DNA of 64,000 nucleotides from Fomes fomentarius. Lineage: Eukaryota; Basidiomycota; Agaricomycetes; Polyporales; Polyporaceae. This document shows positions 32,302 to 45,827 of the stretch, in pieces (within the stretch, counting starts at the first letter, position 1; the number at the start of each line of letters is the position of its first letter). The stretch lies in contig JABYQN010000012.1 in NCBI GenBank assembly GCA_022606135.1, positions 930,001-994,000 of the forward strand. The letters run 5' to 3'. A program made the position numbers and the translations under genes. The notes beneath the pieces are model-generated. The model saw only the letters and a list, made by a program, of their open reading frames with translations, searched no databases and had not been told where the DNA came from.

Positions 32302-34911
32302 ATGGACTCGCAATACGTCCCTACACCCGCGTTTGCTGCCGCAGAGCCCAGCGGCACCGCTGCCATTCCGGAGGAAGAGGAGTACTACTCGTCCTGGTCA
32401 CTCTTCCTCGTCTGCGCGCTCCTGATTCTCTCCCTGTGGACATCCTACTACCTCCAGATCAAGCGCATACGTGCCATCCATGAGACTCTGGTTGCTATCG
32501 GTGCGGGGATGTTTGTGGGCTTGGTGGTCCGGCTGGCACCTGGGACTGAGATACGAGAGATGCTGGTGAGTGTTCTCTGCTTGTACTTTGCCCTTTCCCT
32601 GCTGGCTTCGATGCTCTATTTGCACTGTGTTGCATGCCTGCACTCTGTTGGCGAGTTCTACGCGCCTGCGCCTTCCCTCTTTCATCGCGGAGGGCGATAC
32701 ACAGAGAATGTTTACAACACATGGCGGTGACCGTCAGCGCGGTCCATTCTCGCAGCGTCAGAACCTCAGGTACAGCGCGTCTGCAGTATTTTTGTATTGC
32801 GCGGGTGGGAAGACAGGTCTCGGTAGGTAACCTTGGTGTGGTGCGGCAGTCCGAGGACTGTGCTGCAAGAATTGTATACGTCATTCTTTCGCTCTTGCGC
32901 TGTGCGTCTACGATCATCCAGACCAACTAAACAACGCCCTCACCAGACTTTCAAGCACACGCTCTTCTTCAATCTTTTGCTACCACCGATCATCCTAAAT
33001 TCGGGATACGAGTTGAAGCAGGAGAACTTCTTCCGGAACTTCGGCTCCATCCTCGTCTTCGCGTTCGCTGGGACATTCATCTCAGCTGTCGGTGTAGGGT
33101 GTGTACTGCCGTTCCTACCTGACACGAAAGCAGCACTCATCACGTACAAGGCAGAGTGATTGTGTTCATCTGGTCCTCTCTAGGACTGGAGTCGCTTGGT
33201 CTCAGTCTGGTTGAATGCTTGATCTTCGGCTCCACCCTATCCGCTACAGACCCTGTGACTATCCTATCTATCTTCAACCAGTACAAGGTCGACCCCAAAC
33301 TGTACACCGTCATCTTTGGCGAGTCTCTCTTGAACGATGCGGTCAGTATCGTTATGTACGAGTGAGTAGGGTTCTATGCGTCACTGTTGTCATTATGCCT
33401 GACCCGGACACAGGACATTGTCAAAGTTCCACGGAGAGGACTTCACGGTCTCCCACCTTTTCCACGTTACAGGCATATTCTTGCTCTCATTCGGCGTCTC
33501 TATGGCCCTTGGCGTCATGTTCGGCCTGGCCATGTCACTAACCCTCAAGCACTCGTCGCTCTCGCTCTATCCCTCGATCGAGACATGTCTTGTGGCGCTG
33601 TGCGCGTATACGTGCTACTTCTTTTCGAACGGCATGTCCAAGTCTGGCATCGTCTCGCTCCTCTTCTGCGGCATAACGCTAAAGCACTACGCGTACCACA
33701 CGATGTCACGGCGCACACAGCGTGCGACCAAGTACATCTTCTCCACGCTTGCGCAGCTCTCGGAGAACTTCATCTTTATCTATCTCGGCCTGTCACTCTT
33801 CACGAGTGCGCCCACGTCCACGAAGGTCACGAGCTACGTCAAGCCATTGTTCATAATCGTCACCACGGTCGCCGTCGTCTTCACGCGTTACGCAGCCGTG
33901 TTCCCTCTTTCGGAGATGATCAATTTCTTCCATCGCCACGCGCGTGGACAACGTCAGGAGGAGCTTCCGCATTCATACCAGATGATGCTCTTTTGGGCGG
34001 GCCTTCGCGGAGCTGTCGGTGTTGCCCTTGCTGCAGGCTTCAAGGGCGACAACGCGGCGTCAATGCGTACGACTGTGCTCGTCGTGGTCGTACTGACGGT
34101 GGTCGTCTTCGGAGGCACGACCGCGCGCATGCTCGAGGTGCTCGGGATACGCACGGGTGTTGAGGATGACGAGGCGAGCAGCAGCGACGAGGAAGGCGAC
34201 CTCCGGAATCAACTTTTATATCGGGGTGGACGGTGGACGCCGCGGTATGACGAAGACGGGCCAGGGTACTTTGCGAATCAACAGACACGCACGGGTCGCG
34301 TCGGGAACGTTCCGAACTACAACCACCAGGCACAACACTGGCCCCCTTCGGGCGCACTCGGCGACACCATCAACAGTCCCACCAATCCCAACAACTCTAA
34401 CGCAATTTTCTCTGCAGCGTCGTCAGAGTACGATTCGGACGGGGGCGAGGTCCTCCCACTTGCGCCGACCGCAGCGGGGGTTACGGCCGAGAGCGCTCAC
34501 AGTAGACGCAAATCGAGAGACGGCGCGGCCGAGGCAGGGGAGGAGGGCAAGTGGTTCCAGACGCTGGACGAACGGTATCTGCTCCCGCTCTTCTCGAACG
34601 CGACTGCGAGCCGCTCGTTCCATGCGCGCAAGGCGCGGAGGACGCCCGGCGTGCCCTCGCCGGGCAGCGCAGGCGGGAGCCGGTTTGGAACCCCTGGAGA
34701 GACCGACGACGAGTTGGAGGATGGGCCGGAGGTTGACTTGACGCGACTCGCAGGTGGCGGTGCTGGGCAGAATGGTGGGAATGCGAGTGGTGGGCATCAT
34801 CCGTTCCCGCCGACGCCTGGAGTGAGGGAAGAGAGCAGGTCTGAGCGGGGGTTAGCGAGTCCGATGATGAGGAGGGAAAGCGAAGGACAGAGTAGGGATC
34901 GCGTGCTGTGA
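32302..34911 (+). CDS. NHX1: Na+(K+)/H+ exchanger, endosomal/vacuolar NHX type
   Basis: A CPA1-family cation/proton antiporter resembling yeast Nhx1, which regulates lumenal pH in endosomes and vacuole. The ATG at 32302 opens [20 protein letters not shown]. Helices follow: [20 protein letters not shown], then [20 protein letters not shown]. The ion-binding region [17 protein letters not shown] and [16 protein letters not shown] contains the conserved Asp residues. The [14 protein letters not shown] segment is typical of the family. After the last helix the cytosolic tail is long, acidic and Ser/Pro-rich. The first intron (32566-32946) is 381 bp, clearly longer than the others. The stop is at 34911. 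Symbol by family resemblance. Confidence 0.9.
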
Positions 34912-35460
34912 TTGTGCGATGGAAGAGCTGCGGCCCAGTGCGTGAGTTTCTAGATGCGGGGTCTTGTCTTAGCTGTCCGGATGTAGCGACATAATCTGTT
35001 ATTATACGACTATAAGTGCCGTCGAGTGTTTTGGAGCGAACTGACTCGGAGGGGGAATGGTTATCATCAGTTGAGGCGCGTAGGTACCTCTACTGAGTTG
35101 GTGGCTCACACCGTCAACTGGGTGCGCGAGAGCCAACAGGTGTAGCAGTGAAGGCTCTTCGTTGGAGAGGACCAGCTCGTGGCATGATGATACCAAGTGA
35201 TGTTGAGTGAACAGACTACTACTGTTGGACTTAGGGTGTCACCAAACGGAGAACACGTCAAGTAGTAGCCCAAGTCGAGACTTGAAGAGGCGTTGTGGTG
35301 GGCTGGCTCAGAGGCGGATGAGAACTAGCACTCGGGGAGCAAGTAGCATAATCCAGGATGAATCGGGAAGCGACGTACCTACAGCAGCATCAGCCATGAG
35401 CCCCGGTAAAAAAATGCGAATCCTATGTCTGAAATTTGAATCAAAACGGGAGGGAGGTCA
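34912..35460. other. Intergenic region between NHX gene and R1-C
   Basis: The 3' flank of the exchanger followed by about 250 bp unlike any other R1 flank. No feature was recognised. Confidence 0.45.
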
Positions 35461-35462
35461 TG

Positions 35463-36345
35463 ACCCATTGATCGTGGCGAGGACGTGTAGCAACAGGGCT
35501 TTTCATCTGCTATCTCACTTGCCGTCCGTTGCTCACATCTCTTTTAACTGCCAGAGATGCCTTGCGATGTGGACGGTGGACGGCCCGGGCACCGACCAAG
35601 ACCTTGGACGACATGGCCAGCAGGAGCCCCGGGTCCCTGGGGTGAGGTAGTGTATAACCGACGGGCAGCCCTGGCGGCTGACCCCGAGGGTAATTATTCG
35701 CGTCTCTGTTTCTTTTTTTCTGCGTGTCTGTGTCATTTTGAAGGCTTGCTGAACACCCTTTCTCCCCGAGCAGAGGTGTGGATACGAATACAAGCGGCGC
35801 CTGAAGACCTCGACAGGACGACTACGACCGACTCGATTGCCAGGGGAGGGACTTGATCACCCTGTCGATCCTGGCCTGGGCGGACAGAGTAGCGCTCGAG
35901 ACTTCAGCCACCTCTTGTATGCGCTCTGTCTCGCTACCGTCGGCGCTCATCCGAGTGTCGACAGCTCCTTCGGGGGCCCTCTGTCGCTAGGTGCGGCGGA
36001 GGCTAGACGTAACCCTCGAGCTCGCCTTCGGGCGGGTTCTTTTTCTCTTGTTCTTCCCCGAGCAAGACAGTCAGGCACGTTTGAAGTTCAGTTCGGAAAG
36101 CGAATGTTGCACGCACTTGATGTACCGCTGGATGAGCAGTGTGTGTTAATGTATCTCGGGGCTTTGTATCTTGGGGTGAATCGTGTTGCGTTCGCGTTCT
36201 AGTGACAGTGGCGTCTAGCGTGGGTACACACGTCATTTCGAATGTGGTCTCCCAGAGCGCACCTGTTTCACCCCAAGCCATGTGGTAAACGAGAAATCTA
36301 CTGTCCGCTGAGATCGAGCACCATCACTACTGTTAGTTCTGACGA
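35463..36345 (+). repeat. R1-C: dispersed locus, one cassette, 5'-truncated
   Basis: This copy starts inside the locus (gatcgtggcgaggacgtgta) and lacks the promoter segment and TATA box. It has a single cassette, created by fusion of the start (atgccttgcgatgtggacgg) with the last cassette. In the resulting frame the predicted protein would stop soon after the intron (IARGGT). The tail frame is shifted relative to R1-B near 36003. It therefore looks like a decayed copy. Confidence 0.75.
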
Positions 36346-38507
36346 CGGTAGTATTACTGCCAACGCTCAACCAAAAGTATACTTCAATCATGCTTCGCAC
36401 CGAGGAAGTAGCAGATAAGCATTAGGAACGTCAGCACCGGAAGTCTGGGGAGCATGACTAACGACGTCAGGAGAGAATCCGAGCTGCAGGCGGACTACGC
36501 CTGGTCCAAAGTTATATGCTTACTCCGCACTTTGGGGCATTGGTACTACCACAGATGGCTGTGAGGAATAACATCGCGAACATTGCATGATTGGGCTTCC
36601 TGACGAGCCGGGAACGCCAGATGCATGGTCACGGCCTCATCACAGGCGTCGTAAGTGTGCATGTACCAAGCATTGCATCAACTTCGATGCATTGCTTATT
36701 ATGGGCTTCCCTGAGCGAGCGGTGCGGAGGGGCCAGTACTCACCTCTAGGCATCAATACATGCAACCAAGTGCGCACGATAGGGAATGTTGTTGCCATGT
36801 CCTTGCCGGTGGAGACCAGCGGATGCCGCATTGATACATCCCCAGCGCTGCGCCAACTGGAATACTGGTGCACGCGTGTAAGTATCTGCCAAAACACGAG
36901 CGATGAATGAGAAACACGTGCCGATGTTGTAGTTGGAGACAACGGGACGTAACCCCCCGATTCACTTCCCTACATGCGTTGTCGACAAATCGACGAAGTC
37001 ACATTATCACGGCCCGGGCCGCAGACTCTTCAGAACGTTCATCCATCATCTGCATACGACAGATAGCGCTGCGCTGGGCATATGAACGACGTCTGAATCA
37101 CCGCCAAACTCATCGTCCTCCCTTGTGGCTTATTCTCGATCGTGCGGGCGCGGATTTGACGTCCCACAACGCCGACACCGGTACCGGCAACAATCTCAAG
37201 GTCTTTGGTGCGAGCTGAGGAAGGAAGGGTCAAGCGCCTGGAAGAAACCTATCTTCTCTTCGGTGCAAGGTTGGTGCAACCCGTGAGGACGTGGGGAGCA
37301 GAATACGACCACACATGTACTAGATCAATTTCCCAATCCGCTAGACCACGTTCCCATAACCTCGCAGGAGCCTACCAGAAATTAGAACACGCCAGACATC
37401 CTCAAATACCAGTCCACTCGAGCTGCTGCTCTTCATCGCTGGTACCAAGCCCGAACCCGGCGGCGGAGCCACGTCCTGGAACTTCTTCACACAAAGTCCG
37501 CAAAGTGCTCCTTGAACTCATTCGGCGCGAACGGGTGAGAGTGTTGTTCGTCGAGTTCTAGAAGTAATATCGATGTATGGAACGCGCGGCGCGCGAGGTG
37601 CAGTGTGGGGTAGAGGCAAGTGGTGAAGTCGGAGGTCAGAATTCACTGTATGCCAGAAGGATACGCAAATAGGGAGCATACTTGAGAGCCATTGCCGCTT
37701 GCCTAGAAATCGGAGGAGGTCTATATATGTGCACTTCCGACGTGGGTGCATCGTGGTCATCGACAGAATTCTTCGGCCGACTCTGGTCCGTGCCAGTCGG
37801 ATTGACGTCAACGAGTTGATGTTGAACCTTCCCCTTTGCTTTTCAGGCAGCTTCGGTCAGGCTTCGGTAGCCTCCATCTAAACTTATGCCCTTAAACCGG
37901 AGACCGGGTGTTGAAATTGAGTACTTACTAATTGCCTTGATGTTTCAGCCTCCGATAATGTCATAAGTATGGTGAGTCTCTCCCCGGGAACGGCAGCGTC
38001 AAGGACAGCTGGATTCGCTCTCACACAATCGCCAAAGCCCCATCTCCCCATACCTTTCAATCCCAGTGGCTGAACGGTACCCGCCACAGTATCACACTAT
38101 ATGTGCTTCTTCGAATCGCTGGGTATGTATACTACTCACAAGTCAATTCACAGTCTTCTCCCGGCTCCAATCCTGCCGCCGGGAAACACTATGTCATCCA
38201 TCATACAAGTGCCAGGGTGATGCATACATCATGCCGTCACGACCAGAATTTACGGCCGTCGGCACCGGGTATTCGATCTAACGCAATCTATCTACTTACT
38301 CTACTCATTGTACTCGCGGGGCCGAGCGCGCGGTGAGTCACTGGCACTGATAAGTATAGGTGCGTTTGATTGGTTAAATATATCTTCGTTGGTTCGAGTC
38401 GTTGCCGCCAAGTGACTCTTGTATCTAGAACAACATCATCCTTGCCCATATTCTTCCGCTTCATCTCGTCCCACAACTGCCAGTGACGACTTGGCAGCGC
38501 GCTCACT
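36346..38507. other. Intergenic region upstream of the ABC transporter
   Basis: About 2.2 kb without a frame carrying a recognised domain. The last few hundred bases before 38508 are the promoter side of the ABC transporter. No repeat partner within the window was noticed. Confidence 0.45.
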
Positions 38508-41500
38508 ATGGACAAGGCGCCTTGGTCTATCCAATCCTCACAGTACCAAGTCCTGCTTCGTCCAACGTTCAACACCCTTGAGTCACTCAGCGACAGGTGA
38601 GTGCTCCGGCCTTAGCTCTACACCCTATCTCACATATAATCACTCCCTAGCGTATCGCTGGACTCCCGGGTCATTCCTGCGTATCCTGTCGTGGCCTCTG
38701 CACTGCTGGTGCTCGCATCTCTCTTCAGCCAACAAACCGATGGACATGACGTGTACCCCTCAGACGTCAGCTCGGATTCTGCTGCGATTTCCGCGCCTTT
38801 ACGACGTGCGTTCTTCAGGCGCAAAGCCGCTGGCGTGGGCGGCGTGACCATCTTCGTCTTTCGGGTTGTACAAGCCCTCGCAGTCTTCGCCTTGCTGGGG
38901 CTCTCTCTCGCCCAGCTCGTGGCGCATGACCAAAGCAGCGCGTTAGGCGATCCTGCAGGTGGCCTAGATATCGTTCGAGCTGTACAATGTGCACTATTTG
39001 TAAGTTATCGTCACATTGCCGCTATGATCTATGGCTGACATACGATGATGAAGGGCTATCTGTCTATACTGGGGTTACTCTCGCTTTTTGGTCGGTCTTC
39101 TGTGAATGGACTCGCGTACACGCACCTGTCCTGGATCCTCGTCTTCGCGTGGAGCGCCTATGTATACCGGGACATATGGCCGTTAGCCACGATGGAGATT
39201 CCTCCGGCCGATGCGCACGAAGGACCTTTCCTGTGGGCGAAGCTGTCGCTTCTGTCGATTGCAGGTATCATCATCCCAGTTTTCGTTCCACGGAAGTACA
39301 CGCCCGTCAACCCCAAGGTCGGTACATATCATACACATCCCGGTTACGACGCACACATCTCATGATGGCTGCAGGAGGTCCTTGAGCCCAACGCTGAGCA
39401 GACCGCGTCATTCGTCTCCCTGCTCTCATTTACGTTCCTGTCGCCGGTGTTATGGTTGGCCTATCAGATGCCTCATCTGCCCTTCAACCTGTTCCCGCCT
39501 CTGGCTGACTACGACCATATGCGCAACCTAGCTCATCAGCGTTTTCCGGTGAGTAGCGCACCAAGTCATGGGCGGAATCACATTACTCACCAAGTTCATG
39601 CTAGCGTCTTGACCCCCTGCAGAACAGATCGCGCCGGCATATCTCACTCAAGCTTATACAAGTATTTTGTGAGTGCCGCTTCTCGACCTTGCCATTCAGA
39701 ACACTGACCGGACGGGGGAAGGGGTGGAACTGCTGCACTTGGCCGCCATGTCCGTCACTGCGGTGAGCCATCCGACATAAGTAGGACGACACCTTACTAA
39801 TGATCGTTCGCTCAGGTTATTGGCGCCTTCGCTGCGCCTATCAGCACCAACAACCTCCTCAGGTTCGCAGCCTCGTCTTCATCATTTTGCATGTGTAGAT
39901 TGACATGTGCTCAGGTATCTCGAAGGGCACAACACTGATCAGATTATCAAACCCTGGTTCTGGATCGCGCTCCTCTTTTTTGGACGGATCTTCAAAGCCG
40001 TCTCCGACCAGTGGTTCATGTACATGACTGTGCGTCCTGTGTACAACGAATAGCCGTACAAAGTCACTGCTCTAACAGTACTCACCCAACGCTCGTAGAC
40101 TCGCGCGGCAATACGCATCCAAGCTCTGATAACGGAGCTCGTGTTCGAACATGCGCTGCGTGTCCGCATGAAGGCGGAGACCTCCGACTCGGACTCTCTC
40201 GTGAGCGGCGAGAACACCGCCGTGGCTACGCCTGAGACCGCGTCCCAGCTCGGCTCGGACGAATATGAAAGGGAAGGCTCTGAAGGTGATGATGGAGAAA
40301 CTCACTCGGGCACAGCGCACACGGCGGCATCGAGCTCTGCGACCGAGGTGGATTCTACCACTGGTCGGGCAAATGCGAAGGGGAAGGGGAAGGCTCCATC
40401 CGAGCCTGCCCCATCATCACCGATGCCAACAGGATCAGCGAAGGCGGCAGTGGAGAAGAAAGGAGGGCGGAATCTCGTCGGAAGGATCAACAACTTGGTG
40501 TCGAGCGACTTGAACAGCTTGGATTATATCACTATGCATTTCGTGTACACTAGTGAGCATTGCGTTCGCGGATCGCGACTCTGGATACCTGTTGAGGGAG
40601 ATGCTAACTCTGGTGTGCAGCTGTCGAGGCACCATTGCAGATCACCTTGTGTATCGTCTTCTTGTACCAGATCATGGGATGGAGGTGAGGATGATACAGT
40701 TTCTACGCCTCTCAGGTCAACATCGATACTGAGGCGGTTTAAGTGCGTTCGTCGGTCTCGCGTCTATGATCGCGGTGCTCCCGATCCCGGGATACATCAC
40801 CAAGCACATCCGGGGGTCGCAGCAGGAGAAGATGCAAAAGGTGTGTCTCTCCTGCTTCTGCGGATTTGCGCATAACGCTCAACCGTGTTCCTCAAGACGG
40901 ACGAGCGCGTCCAATTCGTAACAGAAAGTGCGTCCGTCAGCTATTCTGGTGACCGCGCTGGAACTGAACGTTTTATTTTCCAGTGATGGGTGTTATTCGC
41001 ATGATCAAGTTGTTCGGATGGGAGCCGCACATCGCGTCCCAGTTGGACGAGAAGCGTACCGCAGAGTTGGTCGCGGTACGCAAGAACCGCATGCTCGGAC
41101 TCTACAACAACGTGTCCCAGTGAGTGTCGCGTCACACTAGCGAGCGCGAGCAATTGGTTACCCAAGTGCCGTTCATCATGCAGCTATATAATACCCCTTC
41201 TTGTCACGTTGACAACATTCTTTACCTACGTGAGTACACAAATCCAAACTATCGCTCCATGATGATTGAATCATGCACAGGCGGTAATCATGAAGGGAAC
41301 TTTGACTGGTATGTGCTGTCCTTTTTCTTTGGGATCGCTGCACTCACGCTTCTGGTAGCTGCGAAGGTGTTCTCCGCAATGTTAGGTGAGTCGGCCTGGA
41401 ACATCGACATCGGCCCGTCATTGTTCACATTAAACCGTGGCAGTTCTGGATATGCTCCGGGAGAATATCAATGCGGTGTGCTACAGCATACCCCCGCTTG

Positions 41501-44500
41501 TCCAATGTCTGTATCTGCCTCAGCTACCAGTAAGTCATTGCTCTGACCAATGTCCCAAAATTGCGTCACACAGCGAACGTTGCCCTCGAGCGAATTCAAG
41601 ACTTCCTGTACAACGTACGTTCTACTTTGAACAAACCCATCCAGCGGGAGGACGAACACTCTGACGATGCCGGTGAACCTGAAACCAGACGGAGCTCATC
41701 GACGAATACACCGAGCAACTTGAGGCACCCGCTGACACTGGGGAGTCCTTCGCAAGCTCTGTGCCAGAAGAGTACAGGGACGCATTGGGGATCCGACGCG
41801 CGGCCTTCTCTTGGGCCAATGACTCTGCCACTCAAGCCGTGACTCCCGGCGGGACGCGCCGGCGGACTTTCCTCCTGCAGGTAGACGACGAGGTCATCTT
41901 CCGGCGCGGCAAGCTCAACCTCGTTGTTGGCCCAACTGGGGCAGGGAAGACGTCGCTTTTGATGGCATTGTTGGGCGAGATGCATTACATCCCTGCGGGT
42001 CCGGGCTCTTTCGTCAATCTTCCGAGAGCGGGAGGCGTAGCGTACGCTGCGCAGGAGTCGTGGGTCCAGAATGACACCATCCGGGTACGTGCTCTCCTGA
42101 GCCCGCAAGTCAAATCCGTCGCTTCGTACGCGTGCTGATCGGTATTACTCGCACAGAACAACATTGTCTTTGGTGCACCCTTTGACGAAGTGCGGTATAA
42201 GAAGGGTGAGCTTTGAGATGCAATTGTCACCGGACCGAGTTCTGATATCAGCATAGTCCTCACACAGTGCGCTCTCAAACGGGACTTGGAGCTGTTTGAC
42301 GCTGGGGATCAGACCGAGGTCGGAGAGAAGGGCATCACGTTGAGGTGAGATCAAGCACTCACTGTGCACTCTGAACGATCACTCATCTTCTTGACGCCCA
42401 GTGGAGGTCAAAAGGTATGGATCGAATCATACGGGCTGTTTTCTTTTTCCATGAGGTACTTATCGTTACCCCGCCTCGCTAGGCTCGCATCACTCTGGCT
42501 CGTGCGGTCTACTCCAGTGCGGAGATCGTTCTACTCGATGATGTGCGTGACATATTTTCATGGCGTTTGCAGCTGTTAAGCGTGTGTATAGATCCTTGCC
42601 GCACTGGACGTCCATACCTCGCGCTGGATCGTCGACAAGTGTCTCAAAGGTGATCTTCTCGGATGTAGAACAATCGTCCTAGTGGTATGTTCTAGTTCCG
42701 ACTCGAGTACATAACCTCTGGACAAGTGTTCACTATTCTGCCATGTTCAGACCCACAACGTCGCGATGGTCAGCCCCATCGCAGACTTTGTCGTAGGCAT
42801 GGGCTCCGATGGTCAGATTCTCAGCCAAGGATCACTCTCGAGTGCGCTCGCACGAGACTCCAAGCTGCTCGCAGAGATTGAGGAGGAGCAGAAAGAGCTC
42901 GAGAAGGCTGACCAGGAAGTGGACCTTGACAAGCCCGAAGACGAGGCTGCGAAGCAGAGTGCAGGGAAGCTCGTTGTCGCCGAGGAGATTGAGTCTGGAC
43001 ATCTAGGTTGGGAAGCAAGTGAGTCATTTCTAGTCTGACTCCAGGTACGCAGGTGACTGATGAGAGGGCACTTAGTCGCCTTGTACTTGGGTAACATGGC
43101 GAAGCGTCCGCTGCTGTTTTGGCTCGTCTGCGTTGTTGGATGGGCCTTCCGCCACGCAATGTATAATGTCCAAGTGAGTAGTGTGTTGAGATGGCACATT
43201 CGTGAACGGCTCTGACTGCTGGTTCCAAATAGATGTGGTACCTGGGATATTGGGCCGCCCAGTACGAGATCCATCCTCCGCAGGAGGTCAATGCTGCTCA
43301 GTACGTGCTTTGATGCCGATGCCGAGTTAAATCTGACATATTTTCACCACAAACTTGGCAGCTATCTCACAGTCTACGCGCTCACTGTCGTTTTGGGGGT
43401 TGGAATCTTTGCTGTCAGTGTCGTCTGGTATCTATGGGGTAGCTTGGGATCCGCGAGGATCATCCACGCAAAGCTCGTCACGTCTATCTTAAGCACGACA
43501 TTACGGTGAGTCAGATGATTGTGACGATCTGATCCTACCTAACCCTTGGTTGGGACAGTTGGCTCGACAAGACTCCCAATGGTCGTATCATCGCCCGCTG
43601 CACCGAGGACATCCAGACGTGTAAGTTGCAGACGTCGTGACATTAACAATGTGTCTGACGATTCCCAGTGGATACTCGCCTGGCCAGAGCTACTGAGGCC
43701 GCGTCGGAAGTGATGATATTCCTCCTGATGAAGATGGGTGGCGTCGTCCTCTTTTCTCCCATCTTCTTGATTCCTGCCATCCTGGTTGCTCTTGCCTGTG
43801 GAACCATCGGCTACATCTTCATGAAGGCCCAGTTGCCTGTCAAACGCGAGATGAGCAACGCGAAGGCTCCTGTGCTCGGACACTTTGGCGCTGCCGTCGG
43901 TGGGATCAGTGAGTACTGCCAGACCGAAAATGACGCTCCGATCGAAGTCTTATAGCCATGCACAGCTTCCATCAGGGCGTACGGTGCTCAAGAAGCATTC
44001 AAGGCGGAATCGTACAATCGCATCGACACATACACTCGGTCTTCAATCCTCAATAGCAACCTCAACCGGTTCGTCACGACCACGATGAACGCAGCATTGA
44101 CCTCCTAACTCCGTGTCTATAGCTGGGTCACTACCCGCGTTGACTTCATCGGCACACTCTTCAACACTAGTTTGGCCGTCTACCTCACGTATTTCTCTAC
44201 ATTGAGCGCCTCAAATGCTGGTTTCTCCCTAGCATTGGCTGGTGAGTATGGTCGTTTTATGCAGGTGACATGAACATTTGAGTCATAGTGCGTCAGCCGC
44301 TTTCAGCAATACTATATTCTCCGCCGTGAGATTGGTCAGTGAATGTGAGGTGGCAGGTAAGTAGTCTGTCCATGTCGTATTGAATACGCCACGTGCTCAC
44401 CATACGTTGATCGAATTGCAGGAAACAGGCAAGTACGAGGTGTGTATGCCGAAGCCTAGTCATTGACCGATTTTCAGTGTCGAGCGTATCCTTCAATACC

Positions 44501-45751
44501 TCCTCATTGATCACGAGCCGGAGCCTACTGCGGATGGCGTGCCTCCAGCGTATTGGCCAGCCAGTGGTAAGCTGGAAGTCGAGAAGCTCTCTGCACGATA
44601 CTCCAAGGTGAGTACAACACGTCCGATTTAGACTGTAAGATTGGCTGAAAGCAATTCTAGGACGGCCCGAAGGTGCTACATGACGTCTCCTTCGAAATTG
44701 CTTCTGGCGAGCGCGTTGGCATCGGTGTGATCTCTCTCCTTCGAAATTGGTGTATCTCTGACTGAGTTGTTACCACCTCGCAGTTGGGCGTACTGGAAGT
44801 GGCAAGGTACAAGATTATATGTCTGATCAACAGAATCAGTGCTAACAATCACGGCAGAGCTCGCTGACTCTCGCGCTTCTGCGGGGCATCCTGACGGAAG
44901 GCCTTGTTCGGTATGACGGACTGCCGGTGGACAAGCTCAATCTGGACGCTCTCCGTTCCAACATCACGATCATTCCGCAAGTGGTAAGTCCCTGACCTGA
45001 CATCAAAACAGGCGACATGCATGCTCATATGCGAGGTAGCCGGAGCTGCTCAGTGGAACGCTGCGCCAGAACCTCGATCCTTTCTCGGAGCACGACGACG
45101 CCGTCCTGAACGACGCACTGCGCTCGGCAGGCCTCTTCAATCTACAGGACGAGAACGACCAGTCTCGGTTCACGTTAGACTCTCAAATCGCAGGAGGTGG
45201 TGCGAACCTCTCTGTTGGCCAACGGCAGATCCTTGCTCTTGCCCGCGCGATTGCGCGCCGCAGTAAGTTGCTCATCCTCGATGAGGCAACGTCGGCCATC
45301 GGTAGGTATCCTGAGCCTAGGAAAGTGTCGAGCGTATGACATCAGTTGTGTTGACATACCTTGTAGACTATGAGACGGACACCGTCATTCAGAGGTCGCT
45401 CCGTACCGAGCTTGGAAGGGACGTGACGCTTCTGACCGTCGCTCATCGTCTGCAAACAATCATGGACGCGGACAAGATTGTGAGTCTCTTTCTCACATTT
45501 ATACGACTTATCATGTGAACTCTTTGTCTCATACACAATCCAATCTCAGATGGTCCTCGATGCCGGCCGCATTGTGAGCTATCTTCGGTGCTGTGTTCGT
45601 TTCCAGTGTCTCCCCATCTGACTCTATTTGATAGGTCGAGTTTGGCAAGCCGAGTGAGCTACTCGAAAATGAGAAGGGCTTGCTCCGCGCGCTCGTAGAT
45701 GAGAGCGGTGACAGGGAGAAGCTCTATGCCATGGCTTCTGGCGCTTCATGA
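38508..45751 (+). CDS. ABCC-type (MRP/Ycf1-Ybt1-like) ABC transporter
   Basis: A full-length ABCC transporter, probably in the vacuolar or plasma membrane and moving conjugates or organic anions. The ATG at 38508 opens [21 protein letters not shown]-terminal helices are followed by TMD1. NBD1 has Walker [13 protein letters not shown], signature [14 protein letters not shown] and Walker B EIVLLDD. TMD2 includes [39 protein letters not shown] and the segment ending AVGGI. NBD2 begins [20 protein letters not shown]; its Walker A is split by introns, and it carries [20 protein letters not shown] and [12 protein letters not shown]. The coupling segment [15 protein letters not shown] and the end [15 protein letters not shown] are typical. 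Many short introns (more than 20). A cytosolic loop of TMD1 carries a long Ser/Gly/Lys-rich insert at about 40.17-40.49 kb. Confidence 0.92.
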
Positions 45752-45827
45752 GGGCCGGTATCTCTCAGCTGCATGAATCAATCACTGCCGCATTCTCTCT
45801 TGATACTGCTAGCATGGTTTCATATAA

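Noticed and set aside
38341..38413. A tRNA-like stretch containing ggttcgagtc
   Set aside because: The T-arm bases do not pair and no anticodon arm can be drawn, so it is not a tRNA gene.
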